In this document: positions 53,703 to 62,584 of the stretch, piece after piece
Numbering within the stretch: the first letter of the stretch is position 1
How the letters are laid out: each line of letters starts with the position of its first letter
Origin: Phaeobacter sp. CECT 5382
GTDB lineage: Bacteria > Pseudomonadota > Alphaproteobacteria > Rhodobacterales > Rhodobacteraceae
DNA length: 64,000 nt
Direction of reading: 5' to 3'
NCBI RefSeq assembly: GCF_001457775.1
Contig: NZ_CYSG01000004.1
Location: 124,001-188,000 of the forward strand
The notes under the pieces: model-generated
Told to the model about the DNA's origin: nothing
The model's input: only the letters and a program-made list of their open reading frames with translations
Database searches by the model: none
Program-made: the position numbers and the translations under genes

Positions 53703-55481
53703 ATGTTTAAATTATCGCCAGACCTAAAAAAATCTGTGGCAGCCCAGAATAAATTGGTCCGCGCGGATCTCCCTTATCGGTTCGCCTCAATCACGCTGGT
53801 CTCGATCCTGTCGCTCTACTATCTGCCGATGCAGACTGTAGGGATGGTCTACTGTGCCTATGCGCTGGTCGAGATCGTGGGCATCATGGTCTTTAAAAAG
53901 CTGGACCGTGAGGTGACGCCGGGAGGGATCCTTCTCTTTACACTCTCGGCCTTTATCGGGATCTGGATCTTCAATTCGATCCCGCTATTGCTGTTTTTAC
54001 AGCCGGAACCCTTTCCAAAACTAACGGGAACGATGTTGCTGATCATCGCGCTCAACCATTCCGTGGTGGCGCGGTCCGCCTGGATGTTCTTTGGCCTTCT
54101 GACGGCGATTCCGATCATTTGTTCGGTCGGCTACATGATCATCAGCTTTCTCCATGCCTTTGCAAGCCCGACGGAAAACATCATCGCTGTTGTTATCATG
54201 ATTCTGGGGGCAGGCTATGTGGCAAACAGCATGTGGGCTCTTAATCAGCTGACCAGCCGCTTGCGCGAAGCCCTGAGAGCCGCTGAAGCCGGAAGCCGCG
54301 CCAAGAGCCGGTTTCTGGCCGCCATGAGCCACGAAATCCGGACGCCTTTGAATGCGATTTGCGGCATGTCCGAGCTTATCGAAGAAGAAAATGCGGATCC
54401 CGAAACCTTGAGAGAGCGCACCATGTTGCTGCGTAAATCTGCTCAGGCGCTGACCAGTATCCTGGATGATGTTCTGGACCACGCCAAAGTTGAATCCGGA
54501 CATGTCGACCTCAGCCTCGCGGCGGCTGCTCCGGGACTCGAGATCGCAAGTGCTGTCGAAATGTTTCGAACCTCAGCCGATGAAAAGGCGCTGCAGCTTG
54601 ACATCAGTATCGGCGAGGGCGTGCCGACCTATGCCGAGTTTGACGCCCTGCGGATGCGACAGGTGATTGGGAACCTGGTCTCCAATGCGGTCAAATACAC
54701 CGAAACCGGGCAGGTGCACGTGACGGCCCGCGGCGAGGAGAGTGGCAGCCACTCCATTCTCACCATCGAAGTATCCGACACCGGGCGGGGCATGACAGCC
54801 GATCAAGTCTCCAATTTGTTCACCGAGTTCTATCGGGTCGAGGACAAAAACGCCCCGAGTGTTCCGGGCACCGGTCTAGGGCTGTCCATCGCGCGTCGCT
54901 TTGCACGGATGATGGGTGGTGATATCACTGTTTGGTCCAGCCCCACGCAGGGAAGTTGTTTTACTTTCACCTGCCAGGTCAGGGTTCTGGAGGCTTCTGA
55001 CGTGCCCTCTGAAGAGTCTCGGTCTGAGGAGGAAGCCTCGGTTGTGTCCCGTTCAGTGGTTCAGGCCTCCGAAGGTGGCGTACGCGATCTTGGTGTGCGG
55101 TCAATTCTGCTGGTAGATGATACCCGATCGAACCGGGTGGTGGTGCGGGCGTTTCTTAAGAACGGTGATTTCGAGATCATTGAAGCCTGCAACGGAGCCG
55201 AGGCCATGGCCTGTCTCGAGCGCCATCCAATAGATCTGGTTCTGCTGGACATGAAAATGCCGGTTATGGATGGCCGGGAGACATTGATGGAAATGGCTCG
55301 GCGTGGCGGACGGATTGGCGCCACTCCGGTGATCATGCTGACGGCGAATGCAGCGCCAGAAGATCGCAAGCGCTATCTGGCGCTTGGCGCTGCGGGCTAT
55401 ATTGCAAAGCCGGTAAAGAAATCAGTGTTGCTGTCTGAAATCCGCAAGGTCTCAACGGGCCGGTTTGCCGGGGTGGCCTGA
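53703..55481 (+). CDS. Membrane hybrid histidine kinase with C-terminal receiver domain
   Basis: About 592 residues. The first 190 residues hold about six membrane spans (for example VGMVYCAYALVEIVGIMVF, LLTAIPIICSVGYMIISFL) with very short loops, then a HisKA domain with His210 in AAMSHEIRTPLNAI, an ATPase domain (N box NLVSNAVKYTETG, G1 DTGRGM, G2 GTGLGLSIARRF), and a receiver with Asp516 in LVLLDMKMPVMDG. No periplasmic sensor or PAS domain is visible, so the membrane part itself may sense. AGGAAG precedes the ATG at 53703; the longer frame upstream looks non-coding. It lies just upstream of a luxI gene. Confidence 0.88.
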   Translation: MFKLSPDLKKSVAAQNKLVRADLPYRFASITLVSILSLYYLPMQTVGMVYCAYALVEIVGIMVFKKLDREVTPGGILLFTLSAFIGIWIFNSIPLLLFLQPEPFPKLTGTMLLIIALNHSVVARSAWMFFGLLTAIPIICSVGYMIISFLHAFASPTENIIAVVIMILGAGYVANSMWALNQLTSRLREALRAAEAGSRAKSRFLAAMSHEIRTPLNAICGMSELIEEENADPETLRERTMLLRKSAQALTSILDDVLDHAKVESGHVDLSLAAAAPGLEIASAVEMFRTSADEKALQLDISIGEGVPTYAEFDALRMRQVIGNLVSNAVKYTETGQVHVTARGEESGSHSILTIEVSDTGRGMTADQVSNLFTEFYRVEDKNAPSVPGTGLGLSIARRFARMMGGDITVWSSPTQGSCFTFTCQVRVLEASDVPSEESRSEEEASVVSRSVVQASEGGVRDLGVRSILLVDDTRSNRVVVRAFLKNGDFEIIEACNGAEAMACLERHPIDLVLLDMKMPVMDGRETLMEMARRGGRIGATPVIMLTANAAPEDRKRYLALGAAGYIAKPVKKSVLLSEIRKVSTGRFAGVA

Positions 55482-55697
55482 TCCTGCCATCTGTGCTTGC
55501 CGCAAGCGCATTACTCAACGTCAGCGAGTGGCAGAGCGACCTTCAAGCGTAAAATCCCCAGTCCCACATCGCGACAGTTAATCCGTTTTTCTCTGGGGGA
55601 TTGCTCCCATACCATGCGGAGACATCGCCGCAAGCCTCGACAAAGTAACAGCAAAGTTGTGTTCGGGCTGACGTCTGCAGTGGGATCAGGAGAATTA

Positions 55698-55778
55698 ATG
55701 CAAAATTTACGATTACCTGCAAAAGTTGTTTCAAATTTTCAGAAAATCCTGCGGGCTTCGCTGTGGGCTTTGGTCTGA
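55698..55778 (+). CDS. Possible 26-aa micropeptide ORF upstream of luxI
   Basis: ATG at 55698 with AGGAG seven bases upstream, a better ribosome binding site than luxI itself; TGA at 55776-55778, 30 bases before luxI. The peptide begins MQNLRLPAKVVSNF and ends QKILRASLWALV: cationic and amphipathic, with hydrophobic residues spaced as on one face of a helix. It could be a translated leader controlling luxI, a membrane-active peptide, or chance. No family is recognised. Confidence 0.4.
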   Translation: MQNLRLPAKVVSNFQKILRASLWALV

Positions 55779-55808
55779 GAACACTGAAACAAGTAATCAG
55801 GCACGCCG

Positions 55809-56411
55809 ATGCAATCCACAGATATAACCTTCGATAACTTTGATGAGACCGGAGCTTTGTTCACGGCGCTTTTGCGCGCCAGGTATCATCATTTCATTGA
55901 AACACGCGGCTGGAAGCTGCCAAATACCCGCGGGCTCGAATTCGACCAATACGACACACCAGAAAGCATCTATTGCAGTATTCATGATGGGATGACTGTC
56001 CACGGTGGGCTCCGGGTGACGCCGACGACCGCGCATAATTTCAATGCAAGCTACATGCTGCGAGATGCGCAGCTTGGCCTGCTGCCTGAACTGCCCTCTA
56101 GCATTCTTGATGAGTCCGCCCCCCAGGATCCGGGGGTCTGGGAGGTCAGCCGGGTCTTTGTTGCAGATACTTTGAGTAGCCGCGAACGTATGCGGGTCAG
56201 GGGCGAAATCGGGCTGAATCTCGCCCGGCTGGCACAGCTCTGGAATATCAAAGCCTACATTTGCCTGACCACTGTTTCTGCCGGGCTGCTGATGCGCCGG
56301 ACCGGATTGACAATCGCCCCGGCCGGACCCCGATTTGAAACCGGAGGGGAGCTTTGCCAAGCTTATCATCTTAAAGTGGATGCAAAAAACGTACGCAGCT
56401 ACGCTGCATGA
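55809..56411 (+). CDS. luxI: Acyl-homoserine-lactone synthase, LuxI family
   Basis: About 200 residues. The family core is clear: YHHFIETRGWKLPNTRGLEF (conserved Arg, Trp), FDQYDTPESIY (the Asp residues), MTVHGGLRVTPT and VWEVSRVFV (Glu-x-x-Arg). It makes an N-acyl-homoserine lactone from SAM and acyl-ACP. No luxR-type gene lies within the window; the nearest regulator upstream is the membrane hybrid kinase. The ribosome binding site is weak (CAGGCA). The acyl chain length cannot be predicted. Confidence 0.92.
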   Translation: MQSTDITFDNFDETGALFTALLRARYHHFIETRGWKLPNTRGLEFDQYDTPESIYCSIHDGMTVHGGLRVTPTTAHNFNASYMLRDAQLGLLPELPSSILDESAPQDPGVWEVSRVFVADTLSSRERMRVRGEIGLNLARLAQLWNIKAYICLTTVSAGLLMRRTGLTIAPAGPRFETGGELCQAYHLKVDAKNVRSYAA

Positions 56412-56529
56412 TGCGGTGGCATCTGACCAGCGCAAACAGAGCCAGGTGTTTACACTGGTCGACCGTTGCGCCTGCGGGCGGTCGAGAGCGCTTGCAGGTG
56501 AACCGGCGTCACCAAACAGAAACTTTGAA

Positions 56530-56910
56530 TGGTGCATTTCAAACACTCGCCGCCCTTCCTGACATTTTGATAAAAGTTAAAGAACGTTTGCGAAAGCTCT
56601 TTAAACGGGACATCGAAATTCGATGGGATGCTGGAAACATAAAGGTCTACTTTTTGCACGGCGATAGCGCGGCCTATTCGTCCGGGAGAGAGGCATCTGG
56701 GCTCTTACACCTAGTTGGCCTTTTGGCGATGATCTATGATGATGAGGTCGGAGCTCTTCTACGGATGAACCCGAAGTTTCATTGCACCCACAATTGCAGG
56801 CGTTCTTGCTTCAAGAAATCATATCAGTCTCCGGTTGGCCGGTAGCTGGCAGCAACAAGAAGATCATTGTTCTTTGCACGCACTCAACTGAATTTATCGA
56901 ACTCCTTGTA
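56530..56910 (+). pseudogene. AAA-family ATPase remnant (C-terminal half, frameshifted)
   Basis: Read in two frames it gives LNGAFQTLAALPDILIKVKE, FKRDIEIRWDAG and ASGLLHLVGLLAMIYDDEVG, then, after one missing base at about 56762, DEPEVSLHPQLQAFLLQEII and IIVLCTHSTEFIEL. These are the signature-helix, Walker B (DEPE) and His-switch regions of AAA_21/OLD-like ATPases that normally follow an N-terminal Walker A. The N-terminus, Walker A and the C-terminus are missing. It is a pseudogene, the 3' end joined in frame to an outer-membrane protein fragment. Confidence 0.75.
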
Positions 56911-57144
56911 GATGATATTTGGGCGGATCCCGTACTGGCGTTTCGCTTTGCCCGACGATTATCCGATACCTGGAAAGTGACTGGCTTCTTTGATGTTGGT
57001 GGTTTTGGCCTAGGGTCAGATCTTACCTGGCAGGCCTTGATTGGGTTTACCTATGAGATCAATGACCGCTGGTCGGCACGTGCCGGATACCGCCACCTAC
57101 AGGTTTACACCAAAGCGTGCGGCAGTTCTGGGTTGGGGGGCTGA
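56905..57144 (+). pseudogene. Outer-membrane beta-barrel protein C-terminal fragment
   Basis: About 80 residues: DDIWADPVLAFRFARRLSDT, then WKVTGFFDVGGFGLGSDLTW, QALIGFTYEINDRWSARAGY and RHLQV. Alternating polar/hydrophobic strands ending in aromatic residues are typical of the last strands of small outer-membrane proteins. It lacks a signal peptide and most strands, and it continues in frame from the AAA ATPase remnant, so it is debris from a rearrangement. Confidence 0.7.
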
Positions 57145-57278
57145 CCCTTAGGTCGAGATGGTGAATCTAGTTGGCAAACTGCGGTACACCTTGCTCAGAA
57201 CCCATTGAAACATATAGGACGGCATTTTCGTTGTGCGGTGCACCCATTGCCTTGAAAACATTGTTTTTTTGGCGGTGG

Positions 57279-57354
57279 TGGTAGGCCCGGCAGGATTTGA
57301 ACCCGCAACCAAAGCGTTATGAGCGCTCTGCTCTAACCGTTGAGCTACAGGCCC
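57279..57354 (-). tRNA. tRNA with CAU anticodon (probably tRNA-Ile2; possibly elongator tRNA-Met)
   Basis: Acceptor GGGCCTG / CGGGCCT, D-arm TAGCTCAACGGTTAGAGCA, anticodon loop CTCATAA, T-arm GCGGG-TTCAAAT-CCTGC and encoded CCA. The T-arm and variable region resemble the minor isoleucine tRNA (CAU, lysidine-modified) of other proteobacteria more than elongator tRNA-Met; sequence alone does not fully decide. Confidence 0.93.
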
Positions 57355-57389
57355 GCCTGTGACGTGGTTAGAAAATGGTAGCGCCGAGG

Positions 57390-58325
57390 TCAAGCCAAGA
57401 TTGCACAGGTTGGGCAGGCTTGGTGCTCTGAGGCAGCGTTGAGATCTTTTAACCTTTGCAATAGGCCGGTGATGATGACTTCGTGGCGCCTGTCAAAGCT
57501 GTGGCGTGACGGGTAGACTGCAAAAATCGGCTTTCCGGGGATCTGGTAGTCGGGCAGCACCTGTTCAAAGGTGCCATTCGCCAAAGCTTCCTCGAGAAAC
57601 AAACGTGGTGCACGGGCATAGCCTGTCTCGTTTGTAACCGCCCGAACGATCAGATCGGGGTCATCGGCCGTGAACCCCACGCGCACCGGGGCCTGATATT
57701 CCACCCCATCGCGTGTGAGCGGAAAGTAGCCACCCGTTTGATCTTCGTGGTGCTGGATGAATTTGAGCCGTTTCAGGTCTTCCGGAACCTCCGGGCGTCC
57801 CTGCTGATCAAGGTAGCCAGGGGCGGCAAACAGTACATTCTCCATCTCGGTGATCTTGCGGGCGGCGCCGTCGGTCTCACCCAGAGTGCCGGAACGGATC
57901 GCTAGGTCAATGTTTTCGCGCACCACATCCACCAGACGATCTTCGAGCTTCATGACAATATCAAGATCGGGATAGGCCTGATTTATGTCGAGCAGTACAG
58001 GCCCAAGCACGATCCGGCCAAAAAAGGTGCTGGTGCTGACCCGGAAGGTTCCCTCGACCCGCGCGTCGAGACTGCTTAGCTCAGCACACATCAAATCATA
58101 GCCGGAAAGCAGCCCCTGCGCCTGTGCATAGACCAGCTGACCCGGGCGGGTTGGCTTCACCCCCGACGAGGTGCGCAGCAGCAGTTGATGCCCCAGCAGC
58201 GCCTCGAGTTGTTTGATTTGCAGGCTCATCGCTGGCTGACTGATGCCCCGCCGCTGTGCGGCTCGGTTCAGGCTTCCTTCGTCCAGGGCAATGACAAAAC
58301 TTTCGAGCAATCCCAATCGGTCCAA
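57390..58325 (-). CDS. LysR family transcriptional regulator
   Basis: About 311 residues. HTH: GSLNRAAQRRGISQPAMSLQ, then QLEALLGHQLLLRTSSGVKP; the effector domain begins VEGTFRVSTSTFFGRIVLGP. It resembles the AaeR/CrgA subgroup. It is divergent from the metallo-beta-lactamase gene across a 116-bp region and probably regulates it. The last 15 residues hold two Cys (HQACPTCAILA), unusual for the family. Confidence 0.9.
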   Translation of the reverse strand: MDRLGLLESFVIALDEGSLNRAAQRRGISQPAMSLQIKQLEALLGHQLLLRTSSGVKPTRPGQLVYAQAQGLLSGYDLMCAELSSLDARVEGTFRVSTSTFFGRIVLGPVLLDINQAYPDLDIVMKLEDRLVDVVRENIDLAIRSGTLGETDGAARKITEMENVLFAAPGYLDQQGRPEVPEDLKRLKFIQHHEDQTGGYFPLTRDGVEYQAPVRVGFTADDPDLIVRAVTNETGYARAPRLFLEEALANGTFEQVLPDYQIPGKPIFAVYPSRHSFDRRHEVIITGLLQRLKDLNAASEHQACPTCAILA

Positions 58326-58441
58326 GGGGTATAACTCCTGCTTATATAAGACATAGGCGTTTCCCCTCTACATTGGTGGAAACAGCCGTCCTAATTCAAG
58401 GGTGTGATCAGATATTGGTCAAAACCATATTGGAGTTCTTT

Positions 58442-59410
58442 ATGACGATCAATCGTAGAACCGTTCTCGCAGGCCTTGCAGCCGTGCCTGCTGCCACCTT
58501 GGTCTCAGGTCAAGCCACCGCAAGTTCGCAGCCTTCAGCGGATTTGCAGCCGGTGCTGCATCGTTTCTCATTTGGGGATGCAAAAATCACGGTGCTTTTA
58601 GACGGGCATCTGCCTCTGGGACCTCAGCTTTTTGCAGACTACGAAGAGGAAAAGGCACGCGTGGCCTTAGCCCGTGGGCTGCATCGTATGACCCTAGAAG
58701 GACTCAATATTCCCGTAAATGGCTATCTGGTTGAGCAGGGCGCCCGCAAGACTCTGATTGATACAGGCACGGCGGATCTGCTGGGGCCGAACCTTGGTGG
58801 GCTGGGGGCCGGTCTGGCAGCTGCTGGCGTCGAACCAGCTGAAATCAGCACCGTCTTGCTGACCCATATGCACCCCGATCATTCCGGTGGCCTGGTCACC
58901 GCTCAAGGCGCCGCCGTCTTTCCCAACGCAGAGCTGGTGGTTGCACGGCAGGAATGGGACTTCTGGCATGATGACGCCATCATGGCCTCCGTTCCCGAAG
59001 GCAGTCGCGGCTTTTTTCAGATGGCGCGCGGCACGGTTGCGCCCTATGCGGATCGGCTGAAAATATTTGAGGGCGAGGCTGCTGTCGCCGCCGGGTTTGC
59101 CGCAGTGCCTTTGCCGGGCCACACGCCGGGTCACACTGGGTTCATGTTGGATGGTGGGGATCAACAGCTGTTGTTCTGGGGGGATGTGGTGCACAGCACC
59201 GCGCTGCAATTTGCCTATCCTGACTGGACCATCGCTTTTGACACGGATCCTGCCCAAACTGCGGCAACCCGCCGAAAGATGTTTGAGCGCGCAGTGGCCG
59301 ACAACCTGTTGCTGACCGGTAGTCATATCGACTTTCCGGGGCTGGGGCGCGTGTTGCGTCAGGGGGAAAGCTTTGCCTACCAGCCCGCTCCCTGGCAATT
59401 CGGGCTCTGA
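58442..59410 (+). CDS. Exported MBL-fold metallo-hydrolase
   Basis: About 322 residues. It starts with a twin-arginine signal peptide (TINRRTVLAGLAAVPAATLV, cleavage near ATA). The metal motif is THMHPDHSGG (HxHxDH), followed by PLPGHTPGHTGFML and LLFWGDVVHSTAL. The group includes quorum-quenching lactonases and other esterases. GGAG precedes the ATG at 58442; the frame extends upstream but without a start signal. Divergent from the LysR gene. The substrate is unknown; a lactonase role is only a possibility. Confidence 0.88.
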   Translation: MTINRRTVLAGLAAVPAATLVSGQATASSQPSADLQPVLHRFSFGDAKITVLLDGHLPLGPQLFADYEEEKARVALARGLHRMTLEGLNIPVNGYLVEQGARKTLIDTGTADLLGPNLGGLGAGLAAAGVEPAEISTVLLTHMHPDHSGGLVTAQGAAVFPNAELVVARQEWDFWHDDAIMASVPEGSRGFFQMARGTVAPYADRLKIFEGEAAVAAGFAAVPLPGHTPGHTGFMLDGGDQQLLFWGDVVHSTALQFAYPDWTIAFDTDPAQTAATRRKMFERAVADNLLLTGSHIDFPGLGRVLRQGESFAYQPAPWQFGL

Positions 59411-59420
59411 TTTTCCGCCT

Positions 59421-59448
59421 CTGCCGCACGACATGAGACGTGCGGCAG
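59421..59448 (+). terminator. Terminator after the MBL-fold gene
   Basis: CTGCCGCACG / CGTGCGGCAG hairpin followed by a T-rich stretch, 11 bases after the stop. Confidence 0.75.
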
Positions 59449-59515
59449 ATTCCCTTGTTTCTTTCTGCAGCGCCTTGCGTTAAAGGCTGCGCAACATGTT
59501 TGAAGGAGCCAAGAG

Positions 59516-60562
59516 ATGACCAGCGGCAAGAACGGTTTGACCTATGCGGATGCGGGTGTGGACATTGACGCGGGCAATGCCCTGGTGGATCGCATCAAGC
59601 CAGCCGCCAAGCGGACCAACCGGTCCGGCGTGATGAGCGGTCTGGGCGGCTTTGGCGCGCTGTTTGACCTGAAAGATGCAGGCTATAGCGACCCGATCCT
59701 TGTTGGCGCTACCGATGGGGTTGGCACCAAGCTGCGCATTGCAATCGACACTGGCCTGGTTGACGGGGTTGGCATTGATCTGGTCGCCATGTGTGTCAAC
59801 GATCTGGTCTGTCAGGGGGCTGAGCCTCTGTTCTTTCTCGACTATTTTGCCACTGGCAAGCTCGAGACCGAGACCGCTGCCCGGATCATCGAAGGTATTG
59901 CCGAGGGCTGCGTGCGGTCTGGCTGCGCTCTGATCGGTGGCGAGACAGCAGAAATGCCCGGAATGTATCCTGAAGGTGACTTTGATCTCGCCGGTTTCTC
60001 TGTCGGTGCAATGGAACGCGGAACTGCCCTGCCTGCAGGCGTGGTCGAGGGTGACGTGCTGCTGGGGCTGGCCTCGGATGGGGTGCATTCCAATGGCTAT
60101 TCCTTGGTGCGCAAGATTGTCGAACTCTCTGGCCTTGGCTGGGATGCGGATTGTCCCTTCAGCGAGGGCACCCTGGGCGAAGCGCTGCTGACCCCGACGC
60201 GTCTCTATGTGAAACAAAGCCTCGCCGCTGTGCGGGCAGGGGGCGTGCATGCGCTGGCGCATATCACGGGCGGTGGTCTTACTGAAAACCTGCCACGGGT
60301 TCTGCCCGAAGATCTCGGCGCGGATATCGATCTGGATGCCTGGGAGCTGCCCGGCGTGTTCAAATGGATGGCCGAGGTTGGCGGCATTGCCGAAGCTGAG
60401 ATGCTCAAGACCTTCAACTGCGGCATGGGCATGATCCTGTCGGTTTCTGGTGAACGCGCCGATGAACTGGTCGCCGTGCTCAAGGATGAAGGCGAGACCG
60501 TGACACGCCTGGGGACGGTCACGGCCGGTGCTGGCATGCGTTACACAGGCAAGCTGCTGTGA
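59516..60562 (+). CDS. purM: Phosphoribosylformylglycinamidine cyclo-ligase
   Basis: About 348 residues; makes AIR in purine synthesis. Signatures: [54 protein letters not shown] and [26 protein letters not shown] precedes the ATG at good spacing. It overlaps purN by 4 bases (GTGA), so the two are translationally coupled. Confidence 0.96.
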   Translation: MTSGKNGLTYADAGVDIDAGNALVDRIKPAAKRTNRSGVMSGLGGFGALFDLKDAGYSDPILVGATDGVGTKLRIAIDTGLVDGVGIDLVAMCVNDLVCQGAEPLFFLDYFATGKLETETAARIIEGIAEGCVRSGCALIGGETAEMPGMYPEGDFDLAGFSVGAMERGTALPAGVVEGDVLLGLASDGVHSNGYSLVRKIVELSGLGWDADCPFSEGTLGEALLTPTRLYVKQSLAAVRAGGVHALAHITGGGLTENLPRVLPEDLGADIDLDAWELPGVFKWMAEVGGIAEAEMLKTFNCGMGMILSVSGERADELVAVLKDEGETVTRLGTVTAGAGMRYTGKLL

Positions 60563-61161
60563 GCGAAAAGAAGAAGGTCGCCATTCTGGTTTCCGGCGGT
60601 GGCTCCAATATGGTGGCGCTGGTTGAAAGCATGACCGGCGACCATCCGGCCCGCCCCTGTCTGGTGCTGTCCAATGATGCCGAGGCGGGCGGTCTGAAAA
60701 AGGCCGCCGCCGCAGGCATTGCAACGGCTGCCGTGGATCACCGCCCCTTTAAGGGCGACCGCGCGGCCTTTGAGGCCGAGCTGGTCAAGCCCATTCTGGC
60801 CTCTGGTGCAGATATCGTTTGCCTTGCCGGGTTCATGCGGGTTCTGACCGAAAGCTTCGTGTCGCATTTTCAGGGGCGCATGCTGAATATTCACCCCTCT
60901 TTGCTGCCAAAATACAAAGGCCTCCATACCCATGCTCGCGCGCTTGCGGCCGGGGATGCGGAACATGGCTGCACCGTGCATGAGGTGACAGCTGCGCTGG
61001 ATGACGGACCCATTCTGGGGCAAGCCAGACTTCCTGTTCTAGCCGGGGATACGCCTGAAACACTGGCGGCGCGGGTGCTGGTACAGGAGCATCGGCTCTA
61101 TCCAGAAGTGCTGCGCCGGTTTGCGCTGGGGGATCGCACACCGGTCTTGCTGCAGGGCTGA
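60559..61161 (+). CDS. purN: Phosphoribosylglycinamide formyltransferase
   Basis: About 200 residues; formylates GAR with 10-formyl-THF. Signatures: [51 protein letters not shown] (catalytic Asn and His) and [16 protein letters not shown] (Asp). GTG start overlapping the purM stop (GTGA). Confidence 0.95.
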   Translation: MSEKKKVAILVSGGGSNMVALVESMTGDHPARPCLVLSNDAEAGGLKKAAAAGIATAAVDHRPFKGDRAAFEAELVKPILASGADIVCLAGFMRVLTESFVSHFQGRMLNIHPSLLPKYKGLHTHARALAAGDAEHGCTVHEVTAALDDGPILGQARLPVLAGDTPETLAARVLVQEHRLYPEVLRRFALGDRTPVLLQG

Positions 61162-61242
61162 TCTGGCGGTTTGCATTGCGGGCGTCAAAGGCGTATCACC
61201 GTCGCAGCCCATTCGTGTAGAACACCAGAAAAGTCGTGATAA

Positions 61243-62400
61243 ATGAAAACTCTGACCACCACCGACGAGCTGCAGGCCTTTTGTGAAGAGGCTGCAAACT
61301 ATCCCTATGTGACGGTCGATACCGAGTTTCTGCGCGAACGCACCTACTATTCCAAACTCTGCCTGATCCAGCTGGCATTCTCTGGCGATGGTGAGAATGA
61401 TGCGGTTCTGGTCGACCCGCTGTCTGATGGTCTGTCACTTGAGCCGCTCTATACCCTGTTTCGAAACGAAGCCGTGGTCAAAGTCTTCCATGCAGCCCGT
61501 CAGGATCTCGAAATCTTCTGGGTCGATGCCGGTGTTTTTCCGGTGCCGCTGTTTGACACGCAGGTGGCAGCGATGGTCTGTGGCTTTGGCGAACAGGTCG
61601 GCTATGAAACCTTGGTGCGTAAAATCGCCAAGGAGGGTGTCGACAAAAGCTCTCGCTTTACCGACTGGTCCCGGCGCCCCCTGACCGAGGCACAGCAAAC
61701 CTATGCGCTGGCGGATGTGACCCACCTGCGCCGGGTTTACGAGTTTCTGGCGGCAGATCTGGACCGCAGCGGTCGCGCCCATTGGGTCGCTGAAGAGCTA
61801 AAAGTGCTGACTGACCCCGCCACCTACAATATCCAGCCACAAGATGCTTGGCGCCGGGTGAAGACCCGGACCTCGTCAGGGAAATTCCTGGCTGTGGTGC
61901 GTGAACTTGCAGCCTTTCGCGAAGACTACGCCCAGACCAACAACGTGCCGCGCAACCGGGTTTTTAAGGACGATGCCCTTGTCGAGCTGGCCTCGACCAA
62001 GCCGCGCACGGGTTCGGACCTTGGCGGTTCGCGCCTGTTGTTGCGCGAGGCGCGCAAGGGCGCCATTGCCGAAGGCATCCTGCAGGCGGTTACCAAAGGG
62101 CTGAACTGCCCGGCGGACAAAATGCCGAAACCCGATCGCAGCCGCGAGAAACTGCAAGTGAACCCGGCGCTGTCGGATTTGTTGCGTGTGCTGTTGAAAG
62201 CCAAAACCGAATCTGCGGGTGTTGCCGCCAAACTGATTGCGCCCAGTGCCGACCTGGATGCAATTGCGGGTGGCGAAAGAGATGTTGCTGCCCTGACAGG
62301 CTGGCGGCATGAAGTCTTTGGGGAGGATGCGCTGCGCCTTTGCAATGGCGAAATCGCCCTGGCGGCCAAAGGACAGATGGTCAAGGTGGTCGAGCTCTAA
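61243..62400 (+). CDS. rnd: Ribonuclease D
   Basis: About 385 residues. The DEDDy exonuclease motifs are VTVDTEFLRERTYYSKLC (Asp-x-Glu), VFHAARQDLEIF (Asp) and YALADVTHL (Tyr, Asp). An HRDC domain follows (LAAFREDYAQTNNVPRNRVF). It trims tRNA 3' ends and other RNAs. It is followed by a strong terminator; the 81-base gap from purN leaves room for its own promoter. Confidence 0.93.
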   Translation: MKTLTTTDELQAFCEEAANYPYVTVDTEFLRERTYYSKLCLIQLAFSGDGENDAVLVDPLSDGLSLEPLYTLFRNEAVVKVFHAARQDLEIFWVDAGVFPVPLFDTQVAAMVCGFGEQVGYETLVRKIAKEGVDKSSRFTDWSRRPLTEAQQTYALADVTHLRRVYEFLAADLDRSGRAHWVAEELKVLTDPATYNIQPQDAWRRVKTRTSSGKFLAVVRELAAFREDYAQTNNVPRNRVFKDDALVELASTKPRTGSDLGGSRLLLREARKGAIAEGILQAVTKGLNCPADKMPKPDRSREKLQVNPALSDLLRVLLKAKTESAGVAAKLIAPSADLDAIAGGERDVAALTGWRHEVFGEDALRLCNGEIALAAKGQMVKVVEL

Positions 62401-62462
62401 TCGACAGAAAACCTTTTCTTACATGCTTTTTGGGGGTTATTTGCCTCCGTTAAGACAGAACT

Positions 62463-62499
62463 AAAAAAACGCCCGGTGGCCATTGGCCGCGGGCGTTTG
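62463..62499 (+). terminator. Rho-independent terminator after rnd
   Basis: A7 CGCCCG...CGGGCG TTTG hairpin, 63 bases after the rnd stop; the A run on the left makes it usable for the convergent lipoprotein gene too. Confidence 0.82.
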
Positions 62500-62514
62500 T
62501 TGTTGAACCATTTT

Positions 62515-62544
62515 GGAGAAGGCCAGTCTGGAGAAGGCCAGTCT
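62515..62544. repeat. 15-bp tandem repeat
   Basis: GGAGAAGGCCAGTCT occurs twice in tandem, and part of it (GGTCAGTCTGG) again 15 bases later. Intergenic, between the rnd terminator and the convergent lipoprotein gene. Confidence 0.9.
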
Positions 62545-62584
62545 GGGGGGCGACGGTCAGTCTGGCTTCGCCAGCATTTTGTGC

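Noticed and set aside
58442-59410. Quorum-quenching AHL lactonase
   Set aside because: The HxHxDH motif is shared by many MBL enzymes and the Tat-exported form and LysR neighbour do not single out lactones; kept only as a possibility.
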